A stretch of 64,000 bases of DNA, from NCBI GenBank assembly GCA_002179805.1, contig NAVB01000277.1:1-64000 (forward strand). Reading direction: 5' to 3'. The notes under the pieces were generated by a model. It made no database searches, had not been told where the DNA came from, and worked only from the letters and a program-made list of their open reading frames with translations. Both the position numbers and the translations under genes were made by a program. This document shows positions 34,271-45,993 of this stretch, piece by piece. Position 1 is the stretch's first letter, and every line of letters begins with the position of its first letter. This DNA comes from Acanthamoeba lenticulata (Eukaryota; Discosea; Longamoebia; Acanthamoebidae).

Positions 34271-36208
34271 ATGGCGTCATCGATTGATTACGAAAAAGTA
34301 AAAGAACTTTACACAGCGGCGGGCCAGAGCCAAGTGTTTCGATTCGAAGAGAAGCTTACCGAGGAGGAAAGAGCGTCCTTCTACGAACAGCTCCAATCGA
34401 TTGATGTGGCCGGAGTGGCTAAGAAGTACGCGGCCGCCACGACACCGGGTACGGTCCCAATAATTGATTTTTTTGTAGTGCTTCTTCATCTCTGATCTTT
34501 TCGTGCTGGCGCAGTTGTTGAGGGTCAGAATTCGGCCAAGATCGAACCGGTCCAAGCGTCGGTCAAGATAGGCGAAGCTAGCCCTCAACAAAAGGCGAAG
34601 TGGGAACAGCTAGGCTTTGAGAAGATCGCCGAAGGAAAGGTGGCCACGCTGGTCGTCGCCGGTGGTCAAGGCACGCGCCTGGGCTGTCCCAACCCCAAGG
34701 GCACGATCGACATTGGCCTCCTGTCGCACAGGTCTCTCTTCCAGATTCAAGCTGAGCGCCTCCTCAAGCTCCAACAGCTGGTAGCCACCAGATTGGGCAA
34801 GCCTTGTACGTGATTCACATCCATCTTTCCTCATTCCCCAGCCCCTACTCGTCGTGGTGGGGACACGTCACGTTACCGATTATTTTGCAGATTTGTTTTG
34901 TTTTTTCCTTTTCATCTTCGTCTTTGGCTTACGCTTCTTTCGCGGCTTGAAGGCAAACCGATCCGGTGGTATGTGATGACGAGCATCGACACGGACGACA
35001 AGACGCAGAACTTCTTCCAGGAACACAACTTCTTCGGCCTCAACCCCAATGACGTTGTGTTCTTCCAGCAAGGCCTGCTGCCTTGCCTCACCAAGGACGG
35101 CCACATCATGCTCGAGTCAGCCGGGCGCGTCGCCATGGCGCCCGACGGCAACGGTGGCCTCTACCATGCGCTCGACAAGTGGGGAATCCTGCAGGATATG
35201 AAGACAAACGGGGTAGAGTACCTCTTCCAGTACTGCGTGGACAACATCCTCATCAAGATGGCCGATCCCGTCTTCGTGGGCTTCCTCTACGAGTCCGGCG
35301 CTGATGTCGGCTGCAAAGTGGCTCCCAAGGTATTTACACTTTTATATTTTTCCTTTTTGAACGTATTATTGGTTGCTTATTATTTTATTATTATGAGCGC
35401 AATTACGGTTTTTAGCAATTCTCATTTTTTTTTATTTTTTTTGAAATTGTTATTATTCAGACTGCGCCCAATGAAGCCGTGGGCGTGTTGGCCCTGCGGG
35501 ACGGCAAGTACGGAGTCATCGAGTACAGCGAGATCGACAAGGACCTCGCGGCAAAGCGGGACGAGCAGACCGGCGAGCTCGTCTTCAACGCCGGCCACCT
35601 GTGCATGAACTCCTATCGCCTGGACTTCCTCGAGAAGGCCGCCCGCGAGTACTCGAGCTCGCTCCCGTACCACTTGGCCTTCAAGAAGATCCACTACGCC
35701 GACGAGGAGGGCAACCCCGTCCTCGCCACCGCCAACAACGGCTACAAGCTCGAGCAGTTCATCTTTGATGTGTTTGAGGTTCGTTGTCTGCCCTTCTTCC
35801 TTTCCAGCTTGGCTTCTCGCTCACATCATCTTCTTCTTCTTCTTCTTTGTCATCTTCATCGTGCAGTACGCCGAGAAGTTGGTGGCGTTTGAGATTGTGC
35901 GCGAGGAGGAGTTCTCGCCGCTCAAGAACGCGTCGGGCGCGGGCAAGGACTGCCCCGAGACGTGCAGGCGCGACCTCTACAACCTCCACAAGCGCTACAT
36001 CACCGCCGCCGGCGGCCGCTTCCTCCGCGCCGTGGACGCCGCGGCAAAGGACGTCGACGGCGATGAAGTGGATCAGGTGGAGATCTCGCCGCTGGTCTCC
36101 TACGCGGGCGAGGGCCTGGAGGGCGTCAAGGGCCAGACCTACGGCCTCCCTTTTTTTATGGATGCAGTTGGGCACGCATCTGGGCCGGGCGGGCATCACT
36201 TTGACTAG
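34271..36208 (+). CDS. UAP1: UDP-N-acetylglucosamine pyrophosphorylase
   Basis: Makes UDP-GlcNAc from UTP and GlcNAc-1-phosphate in the cytosol, the last step of the hexosamine pathway. It feeds glycoprotein, GPI-anchor and cyst-wall synthesis. The nucleotide-binding loop is LVVAGGQGTRLGCPNPKG, followed by SLFQIQAERLL. The uridine and sugar-binding blocks include PIRWYVMTS, LPCLTKDGHIMLES, APDGNGGLYHAL and NAGHLCMNSYRLDFLEK. Five exons with consistent phases (34271-34448, 34515-34805, 34953-35329, 35461-35778, 35867-36208) give 501 residues, the usual size. The stop is at 36206-36208. Confidence 0.95.
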
Positions 36209-36626
36209 TAGGCAAAGGGCAGGTAGCGGAGAGGGAGGTGGGGCCAGAGCCAGATATATGTTATGTTTATGTACATAAAAATGAAGTCAGAAGAAGAGTA
36301 TATTTACACTAGACTTGCCAAGATACATACTACAAGTATCCGTGAGCAGATAGAGAAGCAAAAGAAGCAGAAGAACATGCCAAGATTCAAAATCAAAAAT
36401 GCAATCCCACAATGTGCCTTTTTTCGAGCTCGCGTGCTAGTGATGACGCATGCGTCTCCATTGGAGTTATGGCCAACTGGTTGTGGTTGGCCGATAAGGT
36501 GCGTCGTCGCGTTGGCGCAACGGGGAACTTTATCGGCAGCGGTTTTGTTGGTTCCGAGCAGTTGCGATCGGTGCTGTTGTTGCCTCTTCTTCTTTCTTCT
36601 TTCTTCTTCTTCATTCTACACAAGAC
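36209..36626. other. Intergenic, no gene seen
   Basis: These 418 bp hold the UAP1 3' end and the promoter of the membrane-protein gene. A CTT/TTC-rich tract at about 36583-36613 lies just upstream of the next ATG. No coding frame fits the local codon use. Confidence 0.4.
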
Positions 36627-39600
36627 ATGCACCAAAGTGGTTTCGCAACGGCGACGCTCCTTTTGCTGTGGGGTGTGGTGTGGTGGAGCCTCGTGGGGTT
36701 CGTGTCAGGAACTCAGTCAGGTACTTTCTCGTCTTCATCTTCTTCTTTTTCTTCAACTAATTCGTTCGCCTCGTGCTCTGTGGGCGGCAGTTTCCGTGTG
36801 CACCACCGGCTCATGCAACTACACCTCCATCTCCGCTGCCGTCAACAGCGCTCCAAGCGGCACTCAAATCCTCGTCCTGCCCGGCGCCTACTCGGAGCGG
36901 GCCATTGCCCTGGCGTCGGTCGACCTGACCCTCTCGTACGCCCACCACCACCTCCTTCCCTCACCACCAATGCTGTTTGTTGGTGTCGACATGTTGTGGC
37001 GCCATTGGGCACTTTTAAGGGGAGGAGGAAGGCACAAATAACGCTCTGCTGGTGGTGTGGTGCAGGTTCCAAGGGCCCACGGGCTCCACGGTCGTTGGGC
37101 CCACCAACGACGTCTGGCTGCGGGCCAACGCCACCGTCACGCTCACCGGCAGCCTGCGCCTCTTGGGAGGTGCGTCGTGTTCGTGTGTCGTATGGGCCAT
37201 GACGAGAGGCCTCCCTCGTGCTGACGCACGGGCTTGCGCAGCGATCGAGGTCGCGAGCCAGGGGCGGTTGCAGCAGCAGGGCGCGCTCACGCTGGAGCCG
37301 CCCAGGGACTTTCTTTGCACGAGCGGAGGTACGCGACCGTCCTTCTCCTTCTTCTTCTTAGGCACGACGACGTCGTTGTTTCTCAGATGAATGACTCGCG
37401 TCGCGACCGGGCGAACAGGGCTGTCGGGCAAGGCCTTCGCGATGGCGCTGACCGAGGGCGCCGAGTGGCGCCAGAGCGGCCTTCTCAACATCAGCCTCAT
37501 CTCCATCTCGGCCGCCTCAGGCGTGTTCGCGTCCGGAACAATCGCGGCACAGCCCACGTGGGACCAACAGGCCGACGCCCGCATCCGCGTCGAGTCCCAG
37601 GCCCAGGCCCAAGGCACGTGATGACGATCATGATGGTGATCATGATCATGACCATGAAGAAGACGAGGAGGACGAGCTGACTGACTGTTGTGGATCCGAG
37701 CAGGAGTCAACCTGGAGGCGGAGACGCAGTGGAAGCAGTCGAGCGGCCACGTCTGGGTCACAGCACTCTCCACGGGCGCCAACGCCACGGGTTGGCCACC
37801 GCCTTGCCCTCTGCGCGCGCGTGTCGAGGTAGCTCGACTCACTCACTCTCCAAACACACGGCAGCCGTCTATCTCGGGGCCAAGAGCACATGGGAGCAAA
37901 GGGACGTCGCCACGCTGGTCAGCACGGCCGAGGGCTCGGTCGAGGAGGCCATCGGCGTCTACGCGGCCGGCGGGTACTGGGACCAGCGGGCCGAGGCCGA
38001 GCTGGCCATCACCGGACCGTCTAACGAGAGCACGGGTAAGGCCGGCGGCCGGGCCGAGAACCTCTTTGCCACACAATGTTTCATTGTCGTTGACCTCCGT
38101 CGCGCCCGTCGTGCAGCCGTGCAGGTGAGCCAGCAGGTTGTCGAGGCCGGGCAGCCGGTGAGCGGCGCGTGGGACCAGCGGGCGCCCGTCGTCATCTCAT
38201 GGCCCGAGGCCGGCCCCGTGGGCCACGGCTTCTTCTGCGACGCCGGCGGCCAGTGGAAGTGCCTCACGGCCAACGCGCTCTCCGGTTTTGCCGGCGACGT
38301 GCGCCTCGCGGGCGGCAGCTGCCGGTGGACCATGGCCTACGTGCCGCAGGACCCGCTGCCGGCCGAGTTCCAGGCCCGGTGCGACCCGGGCATGCCCGCC
38401 CCGCCGACGCTGCAGCTGCCATCCAGCGTGCTCCAGCGGTTGAAGGACGCGTCGGCCTGCGGCAATCCGGCGGCGCTCCCCGTCGTGTCGTTTGTGTTTG
38501 ACGCGCCGGCCACGGTCGCGCGCGGCGTCAACTACGAGTTCCTGGTGCAGATCGACCGACAGCTCGAGTTGGCGAGCTTTGACTACCAAGTCACGTTGAA
38601 CAACGCCACCGCCACGTACCCGCGAAACAGCTTCCCCACAACGGGCGCCGCCAACACGACCATCACGATCCAGTCCAACGCGACGGGCTCGGGCTCGGGC
38701 GCGCTCGAGCTGCTGCCCATGACGGGCAGCTTTGCGCTGGACAGGTACCGGGTCGCGCTGAGCCTGGTCCAGCTGTCCGTGCTCAACACGCCCACGACCG
38801 ACCCCAACATCGCCCTCCGGCTGGGCTTCAACGTGTCGGCGCCCGTCGTCAGCGTCAACCCGGCCAACAACGGTTTCGTGATCGGATTTCTTTCGAAGTT
38901 AATTTGTTTTTTACATTTTGCTGACCTGTCCGGAGACCCGCGCCACACAGGAGGAGGTTCGTCGGACGACGAGCAGGTGGGCCTCGACCTGGCGGAGATC
39001 GAGGAGGTGTCGCCTGACGGCCAAATCCTGCGCACGGTGGTCGCCTCCAAGGGTAAGATTATTGGTCTTTTATTTTATTTTCTTTTCATTTTAAATCAAA
39101 TGAATATTTATTCAATTATATTTATTAATTATTTGTGGTGAACGCAGGCGAGTGGAGCATCGGGCAGGTGCCCGACTGGGTCAACGCGGCGCAGACGTAC
39201 AAGTTCTTCGCCGACCTGCTGCCGGACCAGGACGGCCAGCCGACGGCGCGCTTCGGGCTCGTGTGGTACCTGTTCGACCGCGCCGCCAACCTGTCGCTGC
39301 CCGACGTGGTGATCCCCGAGCCGCTGCAGGCCTCGCCCGAGTACGCCAAGATGAGCTTCCTGCTCAGTCCGAGCTGGCCCTGGCTGGCGCCCAACAACAC
39401 ACTGCGGCTGCGCATGAAGGTCAAGCCGGGCTTCGGGGCCGTGGCCGTGAAGAAGGACACGCCCCAGCCGGGCGTCACCAGCTACGAGCTGAGCCTCCCG
39501 CGGGGCTGGGCCGGCCGGGCCGACGGGACCAAGGCCGTCGTGCGCGTGCTCGGCGCCGCGCTGGCCGACGGCGTGACGCGGGTGCCCGTCCGGCACTGGG

Positions 39601-39986
39601 CCAACAGGACCACGGCCGAGGTGGTCCTGGCCTTTGGCCACTTTGACGGCGCCCTCCTCTTCGACCCCGGTGCGTTCTCCCGCGCGAAGCTGTCGTGGCT
39701 CCTTCGCTCGCGTTGCTGACCCACGCGTGCTACGATACTGCATTCTTCAGATTTTTCGGTCGTGCTCGGGGCCAAGCAGGGCGACGGGGGTGGCAGCAGC
39801 GGGAGTGACGACGGCTTGATCATCGCCACGGCTGTGGCGGTGCCGCTGGCCGTGGTGGGCGTGCTGGCGGTCATCGCTGTGGTGCTGGTGGTCGGCTTCG
39901 TGCTCAAGCGGCGATGGGCCGCCAAGACCCGCTCCCAGCTCAACGCCATCAACTTGGACGACGATGACAACGACGACGACGTGTAG
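36627..39986 (+). CDS. Type I membrane protein with a beta-helix-like N-terminus
   Basis: A signal peptide (ATATLLLLWGVVWWSLVGFVSG) is followed by CNYTSISAAVNSAPSGTQIL and VLPGAYSERAI. This is the typical start of right-handed beta-helix (pectin-lyase-like) proteins. Short exons then encode repeating Val/Ala/Ser strands, and a long extracellular part has many N-glycosylation sequons. One transmembrane helix near the C-terminus (IIATAVAVPLAVVGVLAVIAVVLVVGFVL) is followed by a basic stop-transfer patch (KRRWAAKTR) and a short Asp-rich cytoplasmic tail. About ten introns. The last exon starts near 39752 and ends at TAG 39984-39986. I do not see a catalytic motif; adhesion or carbohydrate binding is a guess. 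Confidence 0.8.
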
Positions 39987-40009
39987 AGGCGTCTTGACCG
40001 CAAAGAGAA

Positions 40010-40350
40010 GAGGATGATGGCGCGACGAAGGAGGAGGAGTTGTAAAGCAACAACAACAACAACATGGTTGTTGTCGGTTTTGATTTTTACTTTCTGTACA
40101 GACAAGAAGAGAACAAGAAGAATTGCTCTTGCTTGACCTCGTGCTCGTCGCTGGTGTTGAGTGAGTTGGCATGCAGGAGGCTCTCCCTCCACTTGTCCAG
40201 GCCACTCTGGCTCTGACTTGGCACACTGCCCCAGACTCAGAGTCAGGCTTGCTGCGGTGGCGGGAGATGGCAGGCGCAAGTTGTGTGCTGTTTTACTCAA
40301 GTGGGCCGTTTTTATACCCATTCCTCACCGTGACCTGACCAGTACCAAAA
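40010..40350 (-). pseudogene. Decayed chimeric copy of the small-protein cluster genes
   Basis: This stretch matches two places in the cluster 6-7 kb away. Bases 40028-40100 match the DNA downstream of the 46.0-kb gene (45880-45960), and 40131-40158 match its coding part near 46201-46232. From 40159 to about 40345 it instead matches the 47-kb gene and its promoter (47015-47290), including the TATA box. Read on the minus strand it therefore has the 5' part of the 47-kb gene and the 3' part of the 46-kb gene. The start ATG is changed to TTG (40277-40279), and internal deletions destroy the frame. Confidence 0.75.
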
Positions 40351-40439
40351 CTGAACTTTTATGAAGCAAAATGAAGGAAGCAGATTTATCTCCTCTAAAA
40401 AGCACCCTGCTCTTCTGATTCTTCTTGGGGTGAGCAACG

Positions 40440-42135
40440 TCACTCGCCAACGCCCCACCAATTGCCCTCCTCGGACAGGACCGGGTAGCCGTAAGCAGCG
40501 CCCAACCACCTGGTACCAGAACCCGTGGCGTTGTAGAAGAACGCGATCTGTGTGTTGTTGGTGTTGATGGGTGGGTTATTCTTGGCGGTAGTGCATGACG
40601 ATGATGAACAAGAAGAAAGGAAAAGAGGTCTACTGGACCATGATGATGATCGGAGAATACTCTCTGTGGGAAGGAGGGGATGTCACACCTGGTTGTTGCT
40701 GTCGAGGTTGGAGAGATCGACAAGCCACTGGGGATCCTTCCACCCATCGGGAGTCGTCGTATTCACGTACGCTTCCGTGGTGGCGACGTTGATATTGGAC
40801 GGCATCCACGAGAAGGCCACCTGGAAATTGGCGGCCTGAGACCTGACCACGGCAATGCCACCGCTGACTGTGACGAGCCACTCGAGGTAGAACGGGTTTG
40901 TGGCGCTCCCATCTGTTGTCATGAGAGAAACACCGACGTCGTGGGGAGCAGCGGCAAGGAATTCTGTCGAGTCGTTGGTGACGAGGCGCAGCGTCCTCGA
41001 CGGCACCGTCGCGTCGCCATCCACTTGCGCTACGGCCACGTGACGGATGACGACGGGCTGTAGGTTGGCCCAGAACGCGATCTTCTCCACCGGGACGGAG
41101 TTGACCGCGAGGCTGTCCCGGTCACTGAACTCTCCAGGGGCTTTCCTGCCGCCGAGGATCTGCTTCTGCGGGCTGATGAGGACGAGACGGGCGCAGGCGA
41201 CGGCGTCGTAGTCGACAAAAGGTCCCATCCCTGCCATGATCTGGGCCAGAGTCTCGGTGGGTGAGGGTGGTTGAATGACTGAGTGGGCCCAGAAGTGTTG
41301 GGCCTGTGCGCTGGCCACACGGGCCATCGGTTGGAACTCCGCGGTAGGCGTTGCCCACGAAGAAGTCAAAGTTCTTCCTCTCATCATACATATCCGCATA
41401 CACCCATTCTCCATTCTGTACGATCCATTGCTTCCAAGTGTTGACTGGCAGGAAGCCTCGACGATACCGTTGGACGCTCAATTGCGCGGAGGGCGCAAGG
41501 ATGAGGGAGGTCTGGACATCACCGGCCTGCGACCACTGGATCTGGTAGGTGGTGTTGACGGCGAGCACATCATTGGTGTAGCCCACATTACCAGGCTGGA
41601 CCAAGTAGGGCAGCGAAAACGATAGCGAGGCTTTGGTGATATAAACTGGCCCATCAAAGGAAGTGAACGCGATGTAGCGTACGGGCTGGCAAGATGCCAT
41701 GGTCCTCGAGGCCAGAGGGACCAGAGCGCCATTAGTATCAATTAATCCACCTTCGAGCACCCCGAGCACCCGGCGGGTATAGGTCACGTAATAGTTGTTG
41801 ACACCATTGGGAGTTGAGCTCGCGGAGTTGAACACGAACGGTTGGCCCAAGTTGCAATTTTCAGGGCCGCCAAAGTTCGATGCCAAGCTGATGCACGAAC
41901 GGGTGTTGCCGAACCCGTTGAGGGTGATCATGTGTGCCACTGAAGCCATGGGATTTCCAAACTGCGGCGCGTAGTTGAGGAGGACGGTTCCCTGCACGTT
42001 CCCGGTCTGCGACCATGTGAAGAAGAGCTTGTCGGTGACGGTCCACTCGTTGACGGGATACTCTGTGTTGGGACCCCACGGCAGCACGCCTTGGATCCAG
42101 TTGGCGTTGCTCAGCTCATACCTTGGAACCGTCAT
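40440..42135 (-). CDS. Secreted-type protein with repeated Knh1/Kre9-like strands; 5' end unresolved
   Basis: Three coding blocks read leftward. The first is open from at least 42207 and carries two similar units (KLFFTWSQTGNVQGTVLL and TYQIQWSQAGDVQTSLIL) that resemble the Kre9/Knh1-type beta domain of cell-surface proteins. A second block runs to about 40686. The last exon encodes AFFYNATGSGTRWLGAAYGY and ends at TGA 40440-40442. Asn sequons are frequent. The first in-frame ATG is at 42135, but the open frame continues upstream to a GTG and no signal peptide is visible. The true 5' exon is either missed or lost. The acceptor before the last exon (AAG) is unusual. Confidence 0.6.
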
Positions 42136-42207
42136 GTCCGGGATGGGCAAGTTGACCAACGGCTCAAGACGAACCCTCACCAAGGGTGTTGTTCTGTATC
42201 TGCGCAC

Positions 42208-42677
42208 ATCCCACCCGCCTCACTACCTCAACACCTACTGTATCGAGTACGCCAAGTCAGGGGCACGGGAGTCGTGCAGATCCAACCAGGCGACTACTCC
42301 TTCTAAGGCGAGGAAGGCAGAGACAGATCTCGGCCGCAAAACGAGAGCCCTGAATTCTGCTTCAGCCCCGGCGGGAGTCTCCCAAGTGCTGGCCGTATTC
42401 CGAAGGGATGAGCCGATGCCTGTTGATCTTGTGACAAGACCGATTAATCATTGTCCAACATTGGTCTTCATTCGTGGGTTGATGCATCTTGGGCGATTTG
42501 CTGTGCGGCCTTGTTTCCACAGGCGCTCCAGCAGCCACTTGGCCGTGTCGAGGCGGTTGCACGAGAGGATCATCTTGAAGGCATACTTGACGCTCTGCGC
42601 ATTGGGCAGCATGCCCTATCGGCAGTGCAAATGACTTTCATGAACGCCTCGTGCTGCGCCTCTTGAAGCCCACCCAG
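42208..42677. other. Gene relics next to the LTR
   Basis: Two scraps are visible. On the minus strand at about 42480-42613 an open stretch reads VKYAFKMILSCNRLDTAKWL and LERLW, like an ankyrin or PPR unit. On the plus strand near 42225-42306 two frames together look like the end of a protein (HYLNTYCIEYAKSG, then TGVVQIQPGDYSF and a stop), which would need a one-base shift. Neither is a complete gene. Confidence 0.35.
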
Positions 42678-42950
42678 TGTTGCAGAGTGAGTGTGGTGCT
42701 GTGCAACTGACCAGTGTGGTGGACAGCTATGTGTGAAGTAGTACAGTTTATTATGTAACGCGCAGAAGAATGAACAGAGAATAAAGAACAAATGTCTGTT
42801 CCTTAAAAGGAACAGATGTGAGAGTGGATTGGGGAGGAGGTTGTTGACACTGTTGACTCTGGGAGTCTGGCTCCCAGAACATCCAGAGGGATCATGTCGT
42901 GGCCTGCTGCCACGACCTCTGGCTCTCTGGACTCTGGGCTCTGTCCAACA
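42678..42950 (-). repeat. 3' LTR of the copia element (273 bp)
   Basis: The segment begins TGTTG and ends CAACA, the short inverted ends typical of copia LTRs. It starts directly after the purine-rich stretch that follows the polyprotein stop (minus-strand TGAGGGGCG, then TGTTGGAC). A palindromic GTTCCTTTTAAGGAAC sits inside, near 42800. No second copy exists on the 5' side in this window. Confidence 0.75.
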
Positions 42951-44935
42951 CGCCCCTCACTTGAGCGTAGGGGCGTTCATCATGCTGAGGAGGTCGATGA
43001 GGTGTTGAAGCTTCTCATGAGGAAGTGGCTTGGTGAGAAGGTCAGCTGGCATGTCGTTCATCAGGCAGCAGCTGGTCGCGATCAGGCTCTGGGCCATAGA
43101 GTCGTGGAGATGGGCAAGCTTGATGTCATAGTGTTTCATGCGGCCCTGGTATGCTGCACAGTCACTGTTGATCAGAGTCAGCGCACTCTGATTGTTGTTG
43201 TAAAGGTCGACCAGCACATTGACAGGCCTGGTGAAGGTAGGCATCAGGTGGCGAAGGTAGAGCGCTTGTTTGGCGCCTTTAGAGAGAGCATTGAGCTCAG
43301 CCTCAGTGCTGGAGAGCACAACACACTTCTGTGTCTGTGTAGTCCAGGTGACCAGACCACCACCAGTGTAGATGACACCAGTCATGGATCGCCTTGAGGG
43401 ATTGTTGCCCCAATCAGTGTCCACATAGCTGATGGGTAGGAGCGAAGAGGTGTCATTCAGGTCAGCGCAGGCCTTGTTGTAGCAGATCAACAGGTCACAA
43501 GTACCAATCAGGTACCACATGACCCTCTTAATTGCTGCGATGTGAGCCAGGCCATAGGCAGTCAAGTGCTGGCTGACAGTGGGTTGTGTTGTCCCTGAAG
43601 AAGATGTAGTAGAAGCTGCCCTTGTTGGTGGGCACTTCAAATGGGCTGCAGATGTCTGAGTGAATCAGCTCCATGGGAGCTGTTGCACACAGTGCTGGGC
43701 TGATGCTGATAGGTGAGTGTGTGTGCTTGCCTTTGATGCAGGCCTCACACTGCTTGATTTGACCAGCAGAGGTAGTGATGCTGTTGGCCTTGGCAGCAGC
43801 CTTCAAAGCTTCCTCATTGATATGCCTGAAGCACTGATGAAGAGTATTGAAGGTGACTGGTGCGCTTTTGATGGTACAGGCCTGGTTGGCCTTGCCAAGG
43901 TTGGAGTTAAATGTCACAATGAGCATCTGGCTGAGCTGGATTGGCTGAAAGACAGTGTGGCCAGAGCCTACTTGGTAGACTCAGCAGCTGTCAGGGCCTA
44001 TCTCAATGGATAGGTTGGACTGTATGAGCTTGGCTGTGGAGATGAGACTCTTGGCCAGGCTCAGCACATGTAGAACGTTGTGCAGCTTGAGCAGCACAGA
44101 TTTGCTGTTGATGTAGTGGACAGCATTGATGGTGCCATGGCTGAGAGCATGGACACAAGAATTATCTCTGAGTGTCATATGATGGTTGTTGAAAGGGATG
44201 TAGGAGGAAAAGAGGTTGTGCTTGGCTGATGTGTGCTGTTGCCCCTGAATTGAGGTACCAGATGGAGGTACTATTGTTCATGGTAGTGTAGGCAGCATCA
44301 TTGTTGTTGATGGTCAACAAAATGGGCTTCTCATCCAATTCTGAAGAATGGTCAAATGTGCAGTTGGTGTTGTCACTGCCCTTCTTTTTCTTGGGACAGT
44401 TGTTGATGAGATGTCCCTTTTCATGACAATACTGGCAATAAGTAGAGTCTATTGAGCTGCAGGCTTGGGAGCTGAGCTCCCTTCAGCCTGATTGGGCTCA
44501 AATCAACATTGCTGCTTGGGACGGCGCTTGCAATCATGCGTAGTGAGTGCCTTGTAAGTGGTGGGTAGAAGGCTTTGTTCTTCAAGGGAGATTTTGTCTT
44601 CTCACTTTCAAAGCTTGGCCTTGGCTTGATGAATGTCAATGGTTGGCCAATTGGAAATGATGGCCTTGGTGATGTCATATTTGGGTGGAAGTCCAGTAAG
44701 TGTGATCACCAGGACTATCTACTGGATGATGCATCAGATGATGCCCTGGACAATCTGTGGTCATCATCATCCAATTGGAGTTCAGCACCATCCCCTGCAC
44801 ACTGAGTGTTGAGGAGGGAGAGGGTGTTATTGAGCTCATGGTTCATGTTAGGGAAGGCAGCCTTGGTTTAATAATCAAGTTCAGTGAGGTAAGCTGCCAT
44901 TGACTGACTGGGCTTTTTCATTCTGGAAAATTCTG
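42678..44935 (-). mobile_element. Dead, internally deleted Ty1/copia LTR retrotransposon
   Basis: Reading leftward from about 44935 there is a gag fragment (MKKPSQSMAAYLTELD, with stops after it). A CCHC zinc knuckle follows (YCQYCHEKGHLINNC, near 44400), then an aspartic-protease site reading WYLNSGATAHIS, where the family has Asp-Ser-Gly. A GAG-pre-integrase segment (QCEACIKGKHTHSP) is joined near 43560 straight to the end of reverse transcriptase. The RNase H region that follows looks intact (YVDTDWGNNPSRRSMTGVIY; VVLSSTEAELNALSKGAKQA; HYDIKLAHLHDSM) and ends next to the LTR. The integrase core and most of the reverse transcriptase are missing. The 5' end lacks an LTR and abuts the PPR relic. 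Base composition is more AT-rich than the host exons. Confidence 0.88.
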
Positions 44936-44939
44936 TATT

Positions 44940-45895
44940 TGGAAAGCCCAGGTCTTCAGTCTCCTTAAGTTCCCGACTCGCGGCCGTAGACAAAGAGCAG
45001 GGCGTTGACGTGGCCCTGGTTCAGGTGGCGCCGCGCGGCCTTGTGCGCCAACGCGGTCCACACGCCGCGGGACCGCGCCAGGGCGTCGACCGGGTCGGGC
45101 AGGCGGCTGCAGGGACTGAAGACCAGCGTTGGGCGCCACGCCGCTGGTCTGCATGTGCTCCCACAGCGCGAAGTGCACTTCTTCAGCAACACATTGTGCA
45201 TGTCATCGTTCGCCTCCTGACCCTTGCTGTCCAGGAGGCCCAGGGCCTGTTCGGTGCTCACGACGCCGACGGCCATGAGCGCACTGCAGATGAGGACGTC
45301 GGGCTCGATCGCGTGCTGGCGCATGTCGGCAAACTGCTTGGTCAGGCACGCGTGCTGCTCCTCCTGGTCTTTGCGGGGCTGTGGATCCGCGCGCGGTTTG
45401 AAGCGCCGTCGGCGGCTGCTTACGCTGCTGCCACTTTTGGTGGTATCGGCCGCACCGGGTGATCGAGTGCTTGTTGGGCGCCACGTTGTGCCGCTGCATC
45501 ATGCCGCGCACGCGCCAGCCGGCGTCAACGTCGCCCCGCATGGCGCAAGCGGCCAGCACAACGTTGTAGACGCACGGCGTCGGGCGCGGGCACGGCCTGG
45601 TCGTCCTCGATGACCTGCAGCAGAGCCAGCGTCTGGCTCGAGCCCGCCCTTCTGCGCGGCGAGTTCCACCAGGGTAGCGTGGAAGATCGAGTCGGGCACG
45701 ATCCCCCGATGCTCCATCTCGTCCAGCACGCGGGACCGTCTCTGGCGTGCCGGCCAAAGCAAGGGCCAGGCAGTTGCTGAAGAATTGCGAGGAGGAGGGG
45801 GACGTGGAGCTCGGCTTCGCGCTGTGGGAGCACATGCAAACCAGCGGCGTGGCGCCCAACGCGGGCACCTTCACGACGATGAAGGAGGAGTTGTA
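44940..45895 (-). pseudogene. Broken, partly inverted pentatricopeptide-repeat (PPR) gene
   Basis: On the minus strand PPR-like units appear in shifting frames: VLDEMEHRGIVPDSIFHATL, LALLQVIEDDQAVPAPDA, GMMQRHNVAPNKHSITRC and DMRQHAIEPDVLICSALM. A tail ends VNALLFVYGRESGT and stop near 44970. The frame changes at least four times with no splice sites to explain it. The plus strand at 45760-45895 encodes a PPR C-terminus in one open frame (FALWEHMQTSGVAPNAG, then TFTTMKEEL and TAA). The same phrase occurs on the minus strand at about 45130-45175. So two copies of one module lie in opposite orientation about 0.65 kb apart. Confidence 0.7.
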
Positions 45896-45993
45896 AAGCA
45901 ACAACAACATGGTTGTTGTCGGTTTTGATTTTGACTTTATGTACATACAAGGAGAAAGAACAACAAGAGAGCAACAAGGAGAAGAGAGAACTT

